Below, piece by piece: positions 50,499 to 59,922 of a stretch of DNA of 64,000 nucleotides. The notes under the pieces are model-generated. The model did not search any database. It saw only the letters and a program-made list of their open reading frames with translations, and was not told the origin of the DNA. Origin of the DNA: Echinimonas agarilytica (GTDB lineage: Bacteria; Pseudomonadota; Gammaproteobacteria; Enterobacterales; Neiellaceae); the NCBI RefSeq assembly GCF_023703465.1, contig NZ_JAMQGP010000004.1:290004-354003 (forward strand). The letters are read 5' to 3'. Made by a program: the position numbers and the translations under genes. Every line of letters begins with the position of its first letter. Position 1 is the first letter of the stretch.

Positions 50499-50684
50499 TT
50501 AACGTACACCTCGTGTTAGCTGCAACGCTTCCATAATGGCTTCTATAATTTTCTTGGCCCAATTGGGCATTCGAGCCATCAATTTATCGATACTGCCTTT
50601 GACAACCTAAGTGTCTTTTACAGATTGATCATCAAACACAACACCCAATTCATCATTAAAGTGATTTGCTCCAAGCGAATTCAT
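50499..50684 (-). pseudogene. Small gene interrupted by an in-frame amber codon
   Basis: On the minus strand an ATG at 50684 opens a frame of 61 codons ending at TAA 50499-50501, with one internal TAG at 50607-50609 (codon 26). Both sides look coding: MNSLGANHFNDELGVVFDD before it, and GSIDKLMARMPNWAKKIIEA after it, the latter a plausible amphipathic helix. No family recognised. It could be a recent pseudogene, two tiny genes, or a suppressed stop. Confidence 0.45.
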
Positions 50685-50876
50685 TCGTATCAAAAAACGT
50701 TAAATTTTCAATCAATCGAAGATAAAACCACACAAACTGACGTAACTTGACACTACTTGACACAACAATGCCTGAGCTAAGTTGATGTTGTGAAACACAA
50801 TCAGTAAGGTGGTGCTCCCCGCTATATCCCTCCAACACTTGGTTCATTCGATAGAAGTTAGCTAGGACAACTCTTA

Positions 50877-51347
50877 ATGTCAGATTGGAAACAGAGTTTA
50901 CAAAAAACACGATACGTGATGGATGGGCTATTGCTCATCAGTTTTATGATCATCTCAGCTCCGCAAGCCACCGGTGTGCCGCTTCATGAGTGGTTGAGCA
51001 TTGTATTTATCATTCCTTTTGCGATTCATATTTTATTGCATTGGGATTGGTTTAAACAAAGCTTCCGCCGTTTATTTGGCAAGCTCCCTGCGAAAGAGCG
51101 TTTCAACATTGTTTGGAATTATTTGCTTTACCTCATGATGATACTCGGCTTTGTGAGTGGCTTTTTAGTCTCAGTGGCATTGTTGCCTGCGCTGAATATT
51201 GATCTTCATATTCAGGATTTTTGGTCGAAGATACACCACGATTCCTGCACTCTGCTAATGCCCATGTTGGGTGTGCATTTGGCCTTGCATTGGGGCTGGA
51301 TCGCGAAGCTTACCAAACGCATGTTCGCCAAGGAGGTTTCATCATGA
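50877..51347 (+). CDS. DUF4405-family membrane protein, cytochrome b-like
   Basis: A 156-residue protein of four helices with regularly placed histidines (HEWLSI, HILLHWDWF, HHDSCTLLMPMLGVHLALHW). This is the DUF4405 pattern, thought to be a di-haem cytochrome b-type fold. It is coupled to the next gene by ATGA. Confidence 0.82.
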   Translation: MSDWKQSLQKTRYVMDGLLLISFMIISAPQATGVPLHEWLSIVFIIPFAIHILLHWDWFKQSFRRLFGKLPAKERFNIVWNYLLYLMMILGFVSGFLVSVALLPALNIDLHIQDFWSKIHHDSCTLLMPMLGVHLALHWGWIAKLTKRMFAKEVSS

Positions 51348-51658
51348 AATACCTCAAACAAAGCTGGCAGCGCCGAACCCTCATTGTGATGTGTATTTCA
51401 GTACTAGTGAGTGTGTGCATGATTGCACTAGAGAACACGCAATGGGCCGATCATATCAACCAAGTTGGCTATTCTCATGGAGCGGAAGAACAGGGGCCGG
51501 CAGAAGGTGGCAAGCGTAATATGCCATCTTATATGATGTATATTCTGCCATTCGTTAAAGAAATAGTGCTCATTGGTGTGCCGCTCCTCATCACCATAGG
51601 CTGGCTTAAGTTAGCGGGTCTAGTGAAGACTTTGATGAAACGCATCAGACCCTCGTAA
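51344..51658 (+). CDS. Small membrane protein coupled to the DUF4405 gene
   Basis: A 104-residue protein with one helix at each end (TLIVMCISVLVSVCMIALEN and KEIVLIGVPLLITIGWL) and a glycine/acidic linker. ATGA overlap with the preceding gene. No family recognised; probably works with it. Confidence 0.65.
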   Translation: MKYLKQSWQRRTLIVMCISVLVSVCMIALENTQWADHINQVGYSHGAEEQGPAEGGKRNMPSYMMYILPFVKEIVLIGVPLLITIGWLKLAGLVKTLMKRIRPS

Positions 51659-52079
51659 TTTAACAGCAATGCAAGGTGAGTACTGACATCCGTGCTCGCT
51701 TTGCCTTCATAAAGCGTCAAATCTCACACTCTCAAGCAATCCACCTATGCCGGCCAAAGCACATTGCTGCGCTTGCTGATCATCAAGCCAAGCTCAGTTT
51801 CAACACACCCGATGTGGGTGATCGTTCAGGCGAAATTATTGATCCGGACTAAAGCCAACCGTCTTATACTTAGGTATGCTTGTTTGGTTTCGTCACAGTA
51901 AACAATCAGCCCATGGTCAAATTGTGCCCAGGCAACCTGTTCAATCACAAGTTTAGCTGTTATTGAAAACTGTAGACACTGCTTGGTGTGCAGTTAACCG
52001 GCCGCCTCCGCGTTCATATCACGTTTAATTGCGATGCCCATTAGCACCACCACAACCCACTTAATCCACATGGAACGCC
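51659..52079. other. Intergenic region with a small unexplained frame
   Basis: 420 bases; only the 51676-51852 frame listed next stands out. Confidence 0.4.
51676..51852 (+). CDS. Possible 58-residue small protein or gene remnant
   Basis: A GTG-initiated frame reading MSTDIRARFAFIKRQISHSQ and ending GDRSGEIIDPD. The codon choice looks protein-like and the frame is closed by TAA upstream, but the ribosome site is poor. Unrecognised; may be a gene fragment. Confidence 0.25.
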   Translation: MSTDIRARFAFIKRQISHSQAIHLCRPKHIAALADHQAKLSFNTPDVGDRSGEIIDPD

Positions 52080-53225
52080 ATGACCTCAACCTCCAAACCT
52101 TCCAGAATTTCATCCATCGACGTACTCCGTGGACTAGTCATGCTGATCATGCTCATCGACCATGTGCGAGAGCGTTTTTATCTTCATCAACAAGTGGCCG
52201 ATCCAATGGATATTCAAGCCACTGATCCGAGCCTATTTTTCACCCGTTTATCAGCCCACTTGTGCGCACCTATTTTTGTGTTTCTGACCGGGTTATCCGC
52301 TTGGCTTTATGCCAACCCCAAAACAGGCGCCCCCAGACCTGTGGGTCAATTTCTGCTGAAACGCGGCTTACTGCTCATTGCACTTGAAATGACGGTGGTG
52401 AACTTTTCATGGTTCGGGGCTTATCACACGCTGTACCTTCAAGTGATCTGGGCCATTGGCATCAGCATGATTAGCTTGGCCGCGTTGAGCTACCTGCCCC
52501 GCTTATGGATTGGCGTTATTGGCGCGCTCATTGTGTTCGGCCACAACGCACTCACGCCTATTTCATTCGCCCCCGACGAAACAGGTTATTGGCTGTGGAC
52601 GATTCTGCATGACCGAGACTACTTAGTCACCGACGCTGTCATTAACGTGCGAGCGTCTTATCCGGTTCTGCCGTGGATTGGAGTCATTGCATTGGGCTAC
52701 TTTGCGGGCCCATTGTTTAAAGCCAGTTTACCTTCAAGCCAACGAAAATCATGGTTGGTGGCTTTAGGGTTAAGCGCATTAGCCTGCTTATTGCTGCTGC
52801 GCGGCTTTAATATTTACGGTGAGACTGTTGCATGGCAATCACAAGCCAACTTGATGTTAACCACCATGGATTTTTTGAATTTCACCAAATATCCGCCCTC
52901 ACTCGACTTTCTATTGTTCACTGTAGGTATCGGCCTATTGCTGCTGGCTGTGTTTGAGCATTGGTCATCTCCAGTTTGGCAAATATTAAGAACCTTTGGC
53001 CGCGCGCCTATGTTCTTCTACATTGTTCATTTGTACGTATTGCTGTTGTTGTATTGGGCGATGCTCGCCGCCTTTGGGCCCAACGTTGGCGATTATTTCG
53101 GCTTCAATGCAATGTGGCAAATCTGGCTCATGACTGCCACACTCGGCTTTGCGATGTACTTCCCAACTCGCGCGTTTGGGCGTTATAAACATCAAGGTCA
53201 TTCAACGTGGGCGAAGTATTTTTAA
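52080..53225 (+). CDS. DUF1624-family membrane acyltransferase-like protein
   Basis: A 381-residue protein of about ten helices starting SSIDVLRGLVMLIMLIDHVRE, the signature shared with heparan-alpha-glucosaminide N-acetyltransferase relatives; APIFVFLTGLSAWLY follows. These proteins may acylate sugars across the membrane. No adjacent pathway genes show the substrate. Confidence 0.83.
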   Translation: MTSTSKPSRISSIDVLRGLVMLIMLIDHVRERFYLHQQVADPMDIQATDPSLFFTRLSAHLCAPIFVFLTGLSAWLYANPKTGAPRPVGQFLLKRGLLLIALEMTVVNFSWFGAYHTLYLQVIWAIGISMISLAALSYLPRLWIGVIGALIVFGHNALTPISFAPDETGYWLWTILHDRDYLVTDAVINVRASYPVLPWIGVIALGYFAGPLFKASLPSSQRKSWLVALGLSALACLLLLRGFNIYGETVAWQSQANLMLTTMDFLNFTKYPPSLDFLLFTVGIGLLLLAVFEHWSSPVWQILRTFGRAPMFFYIVHLYVLLLLYWAMLAAFGPNVGDYFGFNAMWQIWLMTATLGFAMYFPTRAFGRYKHQGHSTWAKYF

Positions 53226-53339
53226 CAAGGTACTTTTCACAAAGTCTTTGCAGATAGAATGCCAAATAACGTGAAATCAAAGCGGCAAGGACGCCCTTTG
53301 GTGAATCAAAAAATGCTCTGCAAAGTTCGATACGTAGCG

Positions 53340-55223
53340 TTATTTGATTGATTTAAAGCTCGCCGGATTCAATTTCAACTTCTTAATGCGCGATGCCAGT
53401 GTGGTGGGTTTTATGCCCAACAATTCAGCTGCACCGTCTTTACCAAATACTTTGCCTTGAGAAGTCTGCAAAGCACGAACGATCGCTTGTCGCTGCTGCT
53501 GCTTTTGATCGTACTCGGTAAACACCACTGCGGGAGCTTCTTCAACCAGATTAGTGGAGGGCGATTCTTGCAACAAGCGTTCAAAGCGCAACGACTCGCC
53601 CTGTGCCAGAATCACTTCGCGCTCAATCACATTTTCCAGCTCACGAATATTACCCGGCCAATGGTACTGCTTTAAGTGTTCAAGCTGGGCCAATGATATC
53701 TTCACGTTGGGCTTACCGGCACGAATACTCGCGCGCTCTAAAAAGTGTTGCGCCAACAACGGAATGTCATCAACGCGAGCACGTAATGGAACAGATTCCA
53801 CAGGAAACACATTAAGCCGAAAGTACAAATCTTCACGAAACTCATTGCTCTGAACCATTTTCGAAAGGTCTTTATTAGTGGCCGCAATAATTCGAACATC
53901 GACATGCCGTGTGATTGAATCACCAACCCGCTCAAACTGCTGCTCTTGCAGCACTCGTAAAAGTTTTCCTTGAAGTGCCAATGGAATTTCACCGACTTCA
54001 TCCAAAAATAGAGTCCCGCCATTGGCCAATTCAAAGCGTCCAGGGCGATCGCTAGTTGCCCCGGTAAATGCCCCTTTCAAGTGACCAAAAAACTCGCTTT
54101 CAAATAAGTCACCCGGGATCGCTGCGCAATTCACTCGAATCAAAGGTCTGTCGCTACGTTTACTCAAGTCATGAATGGCACGTGCGATGAGCTCTTTGCC
54201 GGTGCCTGATTCGCCCGTAATCATAACTGTCACATCTGTTGTCGCCACTAACTCGATTTGATGAATCACTTGAGAATGCTCAGCGGACTTACCAATAATT
54301 TGATGATGGTTGAATTCAGACGACAATTCTTCTTGTAAATATGCGTTCTCCAATTCAAGTTGCTGCCGGAGTTCTTCAACTTGATTCATCGCAGCGAGCA
54401 ATTGCTTCTCGGCTAATTTCCGGTGTGATACATCACGAAATATCACCACAGCGCCAATCACATGACCATTGTCTTTGATGGGCGTACTGGTGTATTCCAC
54501 ATCAATTGGCGCCCCCTGTTTTGACCAGAACACTTCGTTGTCGATGGTATGCACAACGCCTTCCTGAAAGGCGTGATAAATGGGACAATCTTCAACATGA
54601 TAGTGCTGCCCGTTGGCATGCTTAAAATGGATGGCTGTATGAATATTTTTGCCAATTATTTCATCGGCTTTCCAGCCTAAAATTCGCTCGGCTGCAGGGT
54701 TGATAAAGGTGGTAGATCCATTTGCATCAATGCCGTAAATCCCTTCGCCTGCGGCCTCCAAGATAAGTCTGTTTTCCTTCTCAAAATCTTGAAATACGCG
54801 TGCCATACGCTGCCAATGCGCAATACCAGAACGATAGTGGCTGTGTGCATCTGCCCGCACGCGATATTGATCAACCGTTTCTACATCTTGAAATGACAGT
54901 TGCAGAAAAGGCGTTCCGGCCACAGACATACTGCTCGCCGAAATCTCTAATCGAATGCTGTCATCATCATTTGTTGGCGTAGCAACAAGCGTGTCAGACC
55001 AAGCATTACCTCGGCAAAGTGCTTCTTGCGTAAACACCATGAGTTCAGCCAAACAGTTGCGAAACAACTGAGTCACCGTCATGCAATTGAGCGCTTCGAT
55101 ACGAATAGACAACAAACAGCATGCGGCTTGATTCGCAGTTTTAATTTCATTTTTTTTAGGGCAAATCATCAATTGAGGAATCGGTGAATGCCAAAATGCT
55201 AGTTGCTCAATGGAGTCCTGCAT
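53340..55223 (-). CDS. PAS-domain sigma-54-dependent activator of the cyn operon
   Basis: An NtrC/NifA-type activator of 627 residues from 55223 (MQDSIEQL). An N-terminal PAS-like sensor is followed by a clear PAS domain ([21 protein letters not shown]) and a coiled coil. The AAA+ domain has Walker A GESGTGKE, the sigma-54-contacting GAFTGA loop and Walker [12 protein letters not shown]. The C-terminal Fis-type HTH is [18 protein letters not shown]. It is divergent from cynABDS; three palindromic sites and a -24/-12 promoter lie between them. It probably senses nitrogen or redox state through PAS. Start could be 55271. Confidence 0.9.
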   Translation of the reverse strand: MQDSIEQLAFWHSPIPQLMICPKKNEIKTANQAACCLLSIRIEALNCMTVTQLFRNCLAELMVFTQEALCRGNAWSDTLVATPTNDDDSIRLEISASSMSVAGTPFLQLSFQDVETVDQYRVRADAHSHYRSGIAHWQRMARVFQDFEKENRLILEAAGEGIYGIDANGSTTFINPAAERILGWKADEIIGKNIHTAIHFKHANGQHYHVEDCPIYHAFQEGVVHTIDNEVFWSKQGAPIDVEYTSTPIKDNGHVIGAVVIFRDVSHRKLAEKQLLAAMNQVEELRQQLELENAYLQEELSSEFNHHQIIGKSAEHSQVIHQIELVATTDVTVMITGESGTGKELIARAIHDLSKRSDRPLIRVNCAAIPGDLFESEFFGHLKGAFTGATSDRPGRFELANGGTLFLDEVGEIPLALQGKLLRVLQEQQFERVGDSITRHVDVRIIAATNKDLSKMVQSNEFREDLYFRLNVFPVESVPLRARVDDIPLLAQHFLERASIRAGKPNVKISLAQLEHLKQYHWPGNIRELENVIEREVILAQGESLRFERLLQESPSTNLVEEAPAVVFTEYDQKQQQRQAIVRALQTSQGKVFGKDGAAELLGIKPTTLASRIKKLKLNPASFKSIK

Positions 55224-55287
55224 ACGTACAACCCAACAACAAGTTCGATACGGTTTTTTTAACTTGTTCAATATTTAAGCCAATGAC

Positions 55288-55340
55288 TACGAATGTTCGT
55301 AATCTTCACTACGAAGATTCGTAAATTACGAAATACCGTA
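55288..55340 (+). promoter_or_regulatory. Three tandem TACGAA-N2-TTCGTA activator sites
   Basis: TACGAATGTTCGTA (55288-55301) and TACGAAGATTCGTA (55310-55323) are perfect 14-bp palindromes 22 bp apart, about two helical turns. A third, imperfect copy TACGAAATACCGTA is at 55327-55340. They lie about 85-120 bp upstream of the sigma-54 promoter, ideal for an enhancer-binding activator. Confidence 0.8.
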
Positions 55341-55407
55341 GTTTCACTCCACCCAAAAAAATTCATTAAGCCACTGTTTTAAAACAACTTAACCATATAA
55401 AAACACA

Positions 55408-55423
55408 TGGCATTGGTATTGCT
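55408..55423 (+). promoter_or_regulatory. Sigma-54 (-24/-12) promoter of the cyn operon
   Basis: TGGCATTGGTATTGCT fits TGGCAY-N5-TTGCW with GG and GC exactly 10 bp apart. It is about 197 bp before the first gene's start. Confidence 0.8.
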
Positions 55424-55619
55424 ACTTCTGTTTTGAACACCACTTATATCGTAATCAATTCAGCTTGGTGAACAGGAAGGCAACTTTGTTGAAGAAGTAA
55501 CGCAAAGCGTATTTGCTCCAAATCAGATCAACAGAGCACAAACTTTGCACAACAATTAACCACACCTGTTGCGTCCTCTGATCACCGAAGCTTTCACTAT
55601 TGAAGGGAAGGACTCAGCA

Positions 55620-57077
55620 ATGCCAATCAAAAGCCTAGGAAACCCATACGACGACAAAGTCGGTTTAACTCACACCTCAAAGTGCGAATGCGCGGACTGT
55701 GCTGCCAGCAAAGCAGGCATTCAACTCACACAAAAACAGCGCTCTGAATTGATGGAGCGTCAAGCCGATGGCGTGACTCAGCCAACGTCAACAGCTCAAT
55801 CTCAAACAGCATTCCCATCGTCTGAAGACATGATGGATCAAGCCATTGAAAATGCCATTGTGCGCGGTGTATTTGGACAGCACGACCAAAGCCGCCGTAA
55901 ATTCATTCGCACCGTTGGCGGCGGCACACTCGCAGCGGCTTTAGCTTCAGTCATTCCTATGGACAAAGTGAAAGCCGCCGTAAAAGAAGGCATGGGGCCA
56001 CTAGAAAAAACTAAGCTCAAGGTTGGCTTTGTACCCATTACCTGCGCAACCCCCATTATCATGGCGCATCCCATGGGGTTCTACGAAAAGTACGGGCTTG
56101 ATGTTGAGGTGATCAAAACAGCAGGCTGGGCGGTTGCTCGCGACAAATCATTGAATGGAGAATATGACGCCTCGCACATGCTCACTCCCATGCCATTAGC
56201 CATGACAATGGGCGCGGGGTCAACGGCAGAACCTTACCTCATGCCAGCAGTGGAAAACATCAATGGCCAAGCCATTGTGTTACACAACAAACACAAAGAT
56301 AAACGCGACCCGAAACAATGGAAAGGGTTTAAGTTTGGTGTGCCGTTTGACTATTCGATGCACAACTTTTTACTGCGCTACTACGTGGCAGAGTTTGGCC
56401 TTGACCCTGATAAAGACATTCAGATCCGCGTTGTACCACCGCCAGAAATGGTCGCTAACTTACGCGCAGGCAACCTCGACGGATACTTATCTCCCGACCC
56501 ATTTAACCAACGCGCCGTGTATGAAAAAGTGGGCTTCATTCACTTACTCACCAAAGAAATCTGGGAAGGCCACCCGTGCTGTGCATTTGCTTGTAGCCAG
56601 AAGTTTGCCACCGAAATGCCCAATACATACGCTGCACTATTCAAGTCCATCGTGGATGCCACTCATTATTCAGCAAATCCCGCCAACCGCTCGGAGATCT
56701 CAGCCGCCATTGCGCCTAAAAACTACCTGAACCAACCAGAGGTTGTGATCCGACAAGTGTTAACCGGGCGCTATGTGGATGGTTTAGAAAACAAAGTATT
56801 GGATGTGCCCGACCGTATCGACTTTGACCCATTCCCGTGGCACTCCATGGCGGTGTGGATCCTCACTCAAATGAAGCGCTGGGGCTACATCTCAGGTGAC
56901 GTTGATTACAACTCAATTGCCGAGCAAGTGTATGTGGCATCCGACACCGCAAAAGTGATGAAAGACTTGGGCTACGAGGCACCTTCCAAAACTTATCAGA
57001 ACTACACCATTATGGGTAAAAAGTTTGATTACACACAGCCTGACGCCTATGTGAATAGTTTTGAGATCAAGAGGTAA
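55620..57077 (+). CDS. cynA: Cyanate/nitrate-type ABC substrate-binding protein (CynA/NrtA family)
   Basis: A 485-residue periplasmic binding protein of the NrtA/CmpA/CynA family. After a 90-residue N-terminal region with CECADCAASK comes a twin-arginine signal (RRKFIRTVGGG), then the mature binding domain (VGFVPITCATPIIMAHPMGFYEKYG, DGYLSPDPFNQRAVYE). Tat export implies folding before export. GGAAGGA precedes 55620. First gene of an A-B-D-S cluster that ends in cyanase, hence cyanate is the favoured ligand; nitrate is the alternative. Confidence 0.87.
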   Translation: MPIKSLGNPYDDKVGLTHTSKCECADCAASKAGIQLTQKQRSELMERQADGVTQPTSTAQSQTAFPSSEDMMDQAIENAIVRGVFGQHDQSRRKFIRTVGGGTLAAALASVIPMDKVKAAVKEGMGPLEKTKLKVGFVPITCATPIIMAHPMGFYEKYGLDVEVIKTAGWAVARDKSLNGEYDASHMLTPMPLAMTMGAGSTAEPYLMPAVENINGQAIVLHNKHKDKRDPKQWKGFKFGVPFDYSMHNFLLRYYVAEFGLDPDKDIQIRVVPPPEMVANLRAGNLDGYLSPDPFNQRAVYEKVGFIHLLTKEIWEGHPCCAFACSQKFATEMPNTYAALFKSIVDATHYSANPANRSEISAAIAPKNYLNQPEVVIRQVLTGRYVDGLENKVLDVPDRIDFDPFPWHSMAVWILTQMKRWGYISGDVDYNSIAEQVYVASDTAKVMKDLGYEAPSKTYQNYTIMGKKFDYTQPDAYVNSFEIKR

Positions 57078-57082
57078 CTCGA

Positions 57083-57907
57083 ATGACGCTCAACCAAAAA
57101 TCAACCCTTGTCGGATTTGTGTTTCTCGCTGTATTGCTCGGGTTATGGGAGGGGTTAAATCAACCACCCGCTGCAACAGAAGCCCTCACCGAGTTTGAAT
57201 TGCTCATGGGGGGCGTCGATAAAGAAGCCAGAGTACCACCACCTTCCAGCGTGCTTGTGCGCGCTTGGGAAGAACTCAGCGATCCATTTTATGATGCAGG
57301 CCCCAACGATAAAGGAATAGGGATTCAATTAGCTTACTCGCTGTATCGGGTACTCTCTGGGTATTTAGCTGCGGCCGCCATCGCAATTCCGCTAGGGTTT
57401 GTGATCGGCATGTCGCCGCTCATGTACAAAGCACTGAATCCATTCATTCAAGTGCTAAGGCCCATCTCGCCACTCGCATGGATGCCCCTCGCCTTGTTCA
57501 TCATTAAAGACTCCGAACAAAGCGCTATTTTTGTCATCTTTATTTGCTCCATATGGCCCATGCTGATCAACACCGCGTTTGGCGTGGCCAACGTTCGAAG
57601 TGACTGGGTGCGTGTAGCTCAAACTCACGAACTTAGCCAAATACGAACAGCACTCACCGTCATTTTGCCAGCCGCAGCGCCCACCATTTTAACCGGCATG
57701 CGCATCTCCATTGGGATCGCTTGGTTGGTTATTGTGGCAGCAGAAATGCTGGTTGGCGGTACGGGAATTGGCTACTACGTTTGGAATGAATGGAACAACC
57801 TCGACCTAACGAGCGTGATCTTTTCCATCTTAATGATCGGCATCGTCGGCATGGCCTTAGACATGGCATTGTCGGCCGCGTCTCGATTAGTTCAGTACGA
57901 GGAGTAA
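57083..57907 (+). CDS. cynB: ABC transporter permease (CynB/NrtB family)
   Basis: A 274-residue permease of about six helices with the EAA-type cytoplasmic loop (RVAQTHELSQIRTALTVILPAAAPTILTGMRI). Five bases downstream of cynA. Forms the membrane pore with CynD. Confidence 0.88.
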   Translation: MTLNQKSTLVGFVFLAVLLGLWEGLNQPPAATEALTEFELLMGGVDKEARVPPPSSVLVRAWEELSDPFYDAGPNDKGIGIQLAYSLYRVLSGYLAAAAIAIPLGFVIGMSPLMYKALNPFIQVLRPISPLAWMPLALFIIKDSEQSAIFVIFICSIWPMLINTAFGVANVRSDWVRVAQTHELSQIRTALTVILPAAAPTILTGMRISIGIAWLVIVAAEMLVGGTGIGYYVWNEWNNLDLTSVIFSILMIGIVGMALDMALSAASRLVQYEE

Positions 57908-57910
57908 GTC

Positions 57911-58822
57911 ATGGAAAAACCACTTGTATCCATTGAAGGGTTAACCAAGACCTTCCCATCATCAGGCAAAGCAGATGACTTGGTCGTGTTTGAAGACGTG
58001 AACATTAGCATTCAACGCGGCGAATTTATCTGCATCATCGGCCATTCCGGCTGCGGTAAATCTACCATCCTCAACATTCTTGCAGGGCTAGATGAAGCCT
58101 CGTCCGGCGGCGTTATTATGGACGGTAAAGAAGTTTCGGGGCCCAGCCTTGAACGCGGCGTGGTGTTTCAAAATTACAGTCTCATGCCGTGGCTGTCGGC
58201 ACTACAAAATGTAAACTTTGGGGTCAGAGCACGCTGGCCCGAATGGTCGAAGGAGCAAGTTCAAGCGCATAGTATCAAGTACCTCAATATGGTGGGTTTA
58301 TCAGACTCGATTGAGCGTAAGCCTTCGCAACTCTCAGGCGGTATGCGCCAACGAGTTAGCATTGCACGTGCTTTTGCCACTCAACCTAAATTGTTACTAC
58401 TCGATGAGCCCTTTGGAGCGTTAGATGCACTCACGCGGGGGGTTATTCAAGAAGAGCTGATTAAAATATGGAGCGAATCGAAGCAAACCGTCTTTATGAT
58501 CACACACGATGTGGACGAGGCCATTTTATTAGCCGACCGAATATTACTCATGACCAACGGCCCTTACGCGCGCGTGGCTGAATCGGTGTCTATTAACTTA
58601 CCGCGCCCGCGCTCCAGAGCTGAGATCATTCAGCACCCGGGATACTACAAAATTAGAAATCACTTGGTGAATTTCCTTGTTAACCGTTCGGCACAACTTG
58701 CAGGCAAACAAACCGAACGCAACTCGCAGCCCCTGACGGTGGACCCGCTGGTAGACACTGAACAAACATCAGAGCTGCACACCATTAATGAAGCTGAAGC
58801 CAGTAGCCAACCGGCTGCTTAA
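57911..58822 (+). CDS. cynD: ABC transporter ATPase (CynD/NrtD family)
   Basis: A 303-residue ATPase: Walker A GHSGCGKST, signature LSGGMRQR and Walker B LLLLDEPFGALD, then a 50-residue C-terminal extension with acidic/Ser-rich end. Powers uptake through CynB. Confidence 0.92.
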   Translation: MEKPLVSIEGLTKTFPSSGKADDLVVFEDVNISIQRGEFICIIGHSGCGKSTILNILAGLDEASSGGVIMDGKEVSGPSLERGVVFQNYSLMPWLSALQNVNFGVRARWPEWSKEQVQAHSIKYLNMVGLSDSIERKPSQLSGGMRQRVSIARAFATQPKLLLLDEPFGALDALTRGVIQEELIKIWSESKQTVFMITHDVDEAILLADRILLMTNGPYARVAESVSINLPRPRSRAEIIQHPGYYKIRNHLVNFLVNRSAQLAGKQTERNSQPLTVDPLVDTEQTSELHTINEAEASSQPAA

Positions 58823-58854
58823 CCACCTCAAATAAGCGCCCCTAGGAGGGTTTT

Positions 58855-59295
58855 ATGAATAAAGAAACAATGACCGACACCATCGTTTCCGCCAAGCAAA
58901 AACTTGGGCTAACCTGGGAAAAAATGGCGGTAGATCTCAATATGTCACCGGTTTGGCTGGCATCCGCATGCTTAGGCATGAACTCCGCTCCACAAGAGAA
59001 AGCAACTGCCATTGCCAGCTATCTCGGGCTTGACGACTCAGTTGCCGCCGCTCTCGCTGCATTTCCCACTAAAATATGGGACCAAGCAGTGCCCACCGAC
59101 CCCCTCATTTACCGCCTCTATGAAGTTGTAGGCGTGTACGGTGATACGCTCAAAGAAGTGATCCAAGAAAAATTTGGAGATGGCATCATGAGCGCTATCG
59201 ACTTTTCCATGGAAGTAGACAAAATTGAAGACCCCAAAGGCGACCGCGTTCTGCTCACGCTCAACGGCAAGTTCCTTCCCTACAAATCATGGTAA
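58855..59295 (+). CDS. cynS: Cyanase (cyanate hydratase)
   Basis: Converts cyanate plus bicarbonate to ammonia and CO2, so the operon supplies nitrogen and removes toxic cyanate. The 146-residue chain has all three catalytic residues: Arg87 and Glu90 in YRLYEVVGVYG and Ser113 in IMSAIDF. The N-terminal helical domain is typical. AGGAGG-like site upstream. A terminator follows, ending the operon. Confidence 0.97.
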   Translation: MNKETMTDTIVSAKQKLGLTWEKMAVDLNMSPVWLASACLGMNSAPQEKATAIASYLGLDDSVAAALAAFPTKIWDQAVPTDPLIYRLYEVVGVYGDTLKEVIQEKFGDGIMSAIDFSMEVDKIEDPKGDRVLLTLNGKFLPYKSW

Positions 59296-59302
59296 TACAG
59301 TC

Positions 59303-59328
59303 GGCTCAGTCCCCTACTGAGCCTTTTT
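59303..59328 (+). terminator. Terminator of the cyn operon
   Basis: 8-bp stem GGCTCAGT/ACTGAGCC with a 5-base loop and T5. Confidence 0.93.
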
Positions 59329-59349
59329 CCAATTCAACCGGAGCACTCC

Positions 59350-59823
59350 ATGAAAATTGAATCACGCCCCCCTTTTCCGCCATTTGATGTCGACTCAGCA
59401 GCCATCAAAGTTCGTAAAGCTGAAGACGCATGGAATCGCAAAACCCCTTCTGCCGTGGCGTTAGCCTATTCACCAGAGAGTCAGTGGCGTAACCGTTCAG
59501 CGTTCATTCAAGGCAGAGCAGAGATCGAGGCGTTCCTTGCCAACAAGTGGGCAACAGAGCTTGAATACCGCTTATGCAAGGAACTGTGGGCATACACAGA
59601 CAACCGTATCGCTGTTCGCTTTGCGTACGAATGGCACGACACAAACGGCCAATGGTATCGCTCCTACGGCAATGAAAATTGGCAATTTAATCAACAAGGC
59701 TTAATGGAGCTCAGAATCGCCAGCATTAATGATGTGGCTATTGATAAATCCGACCGAACACTAATTTGGACAGATGACGTAAGACCCGAGGATTACCCAA
59801 GTCTTAGCGAATTAGGCTTGTGA
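59350..59823 (+). CDS. NTF2-like protein (DUF1348)
   Basis: A 157-residue SnoaL/NTF2-fold protein: KAEDAWNRKTPSAVALAYSPE, QWRNRSAFIQGRAEIEAFL, WHDTNGQWYRSYGNENWQF. Just after the cyn terminator, it could be reached by read-through and may be part of nitrogen or nitrile metabolism; no function is proven. Confidence 0.85.
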   Translation: MKIESRPPFPPFDVDSAAIKVRKAEDAWNRKTPSAVALAYSPESQWRNRSAFIQGRAEIEAFLANKWATELEYRLCKELWAYTDNRIAVRFAYEWHDTNGQWYRSYGNENWQFNQQGLMELRIASINDVAIDKSDRTLIWTDDVRPEDYPSLSELGL

Positions 59824-59922
59824 TGCCGCTTAGGATACAGGGTAGCCGCGGTGTGGTTTTGTGTTCGTTTGTGTTTCAAACTAGGCTAAAGTCACTCGCC
59901 TCAACAAACGGACACAGCCCCA

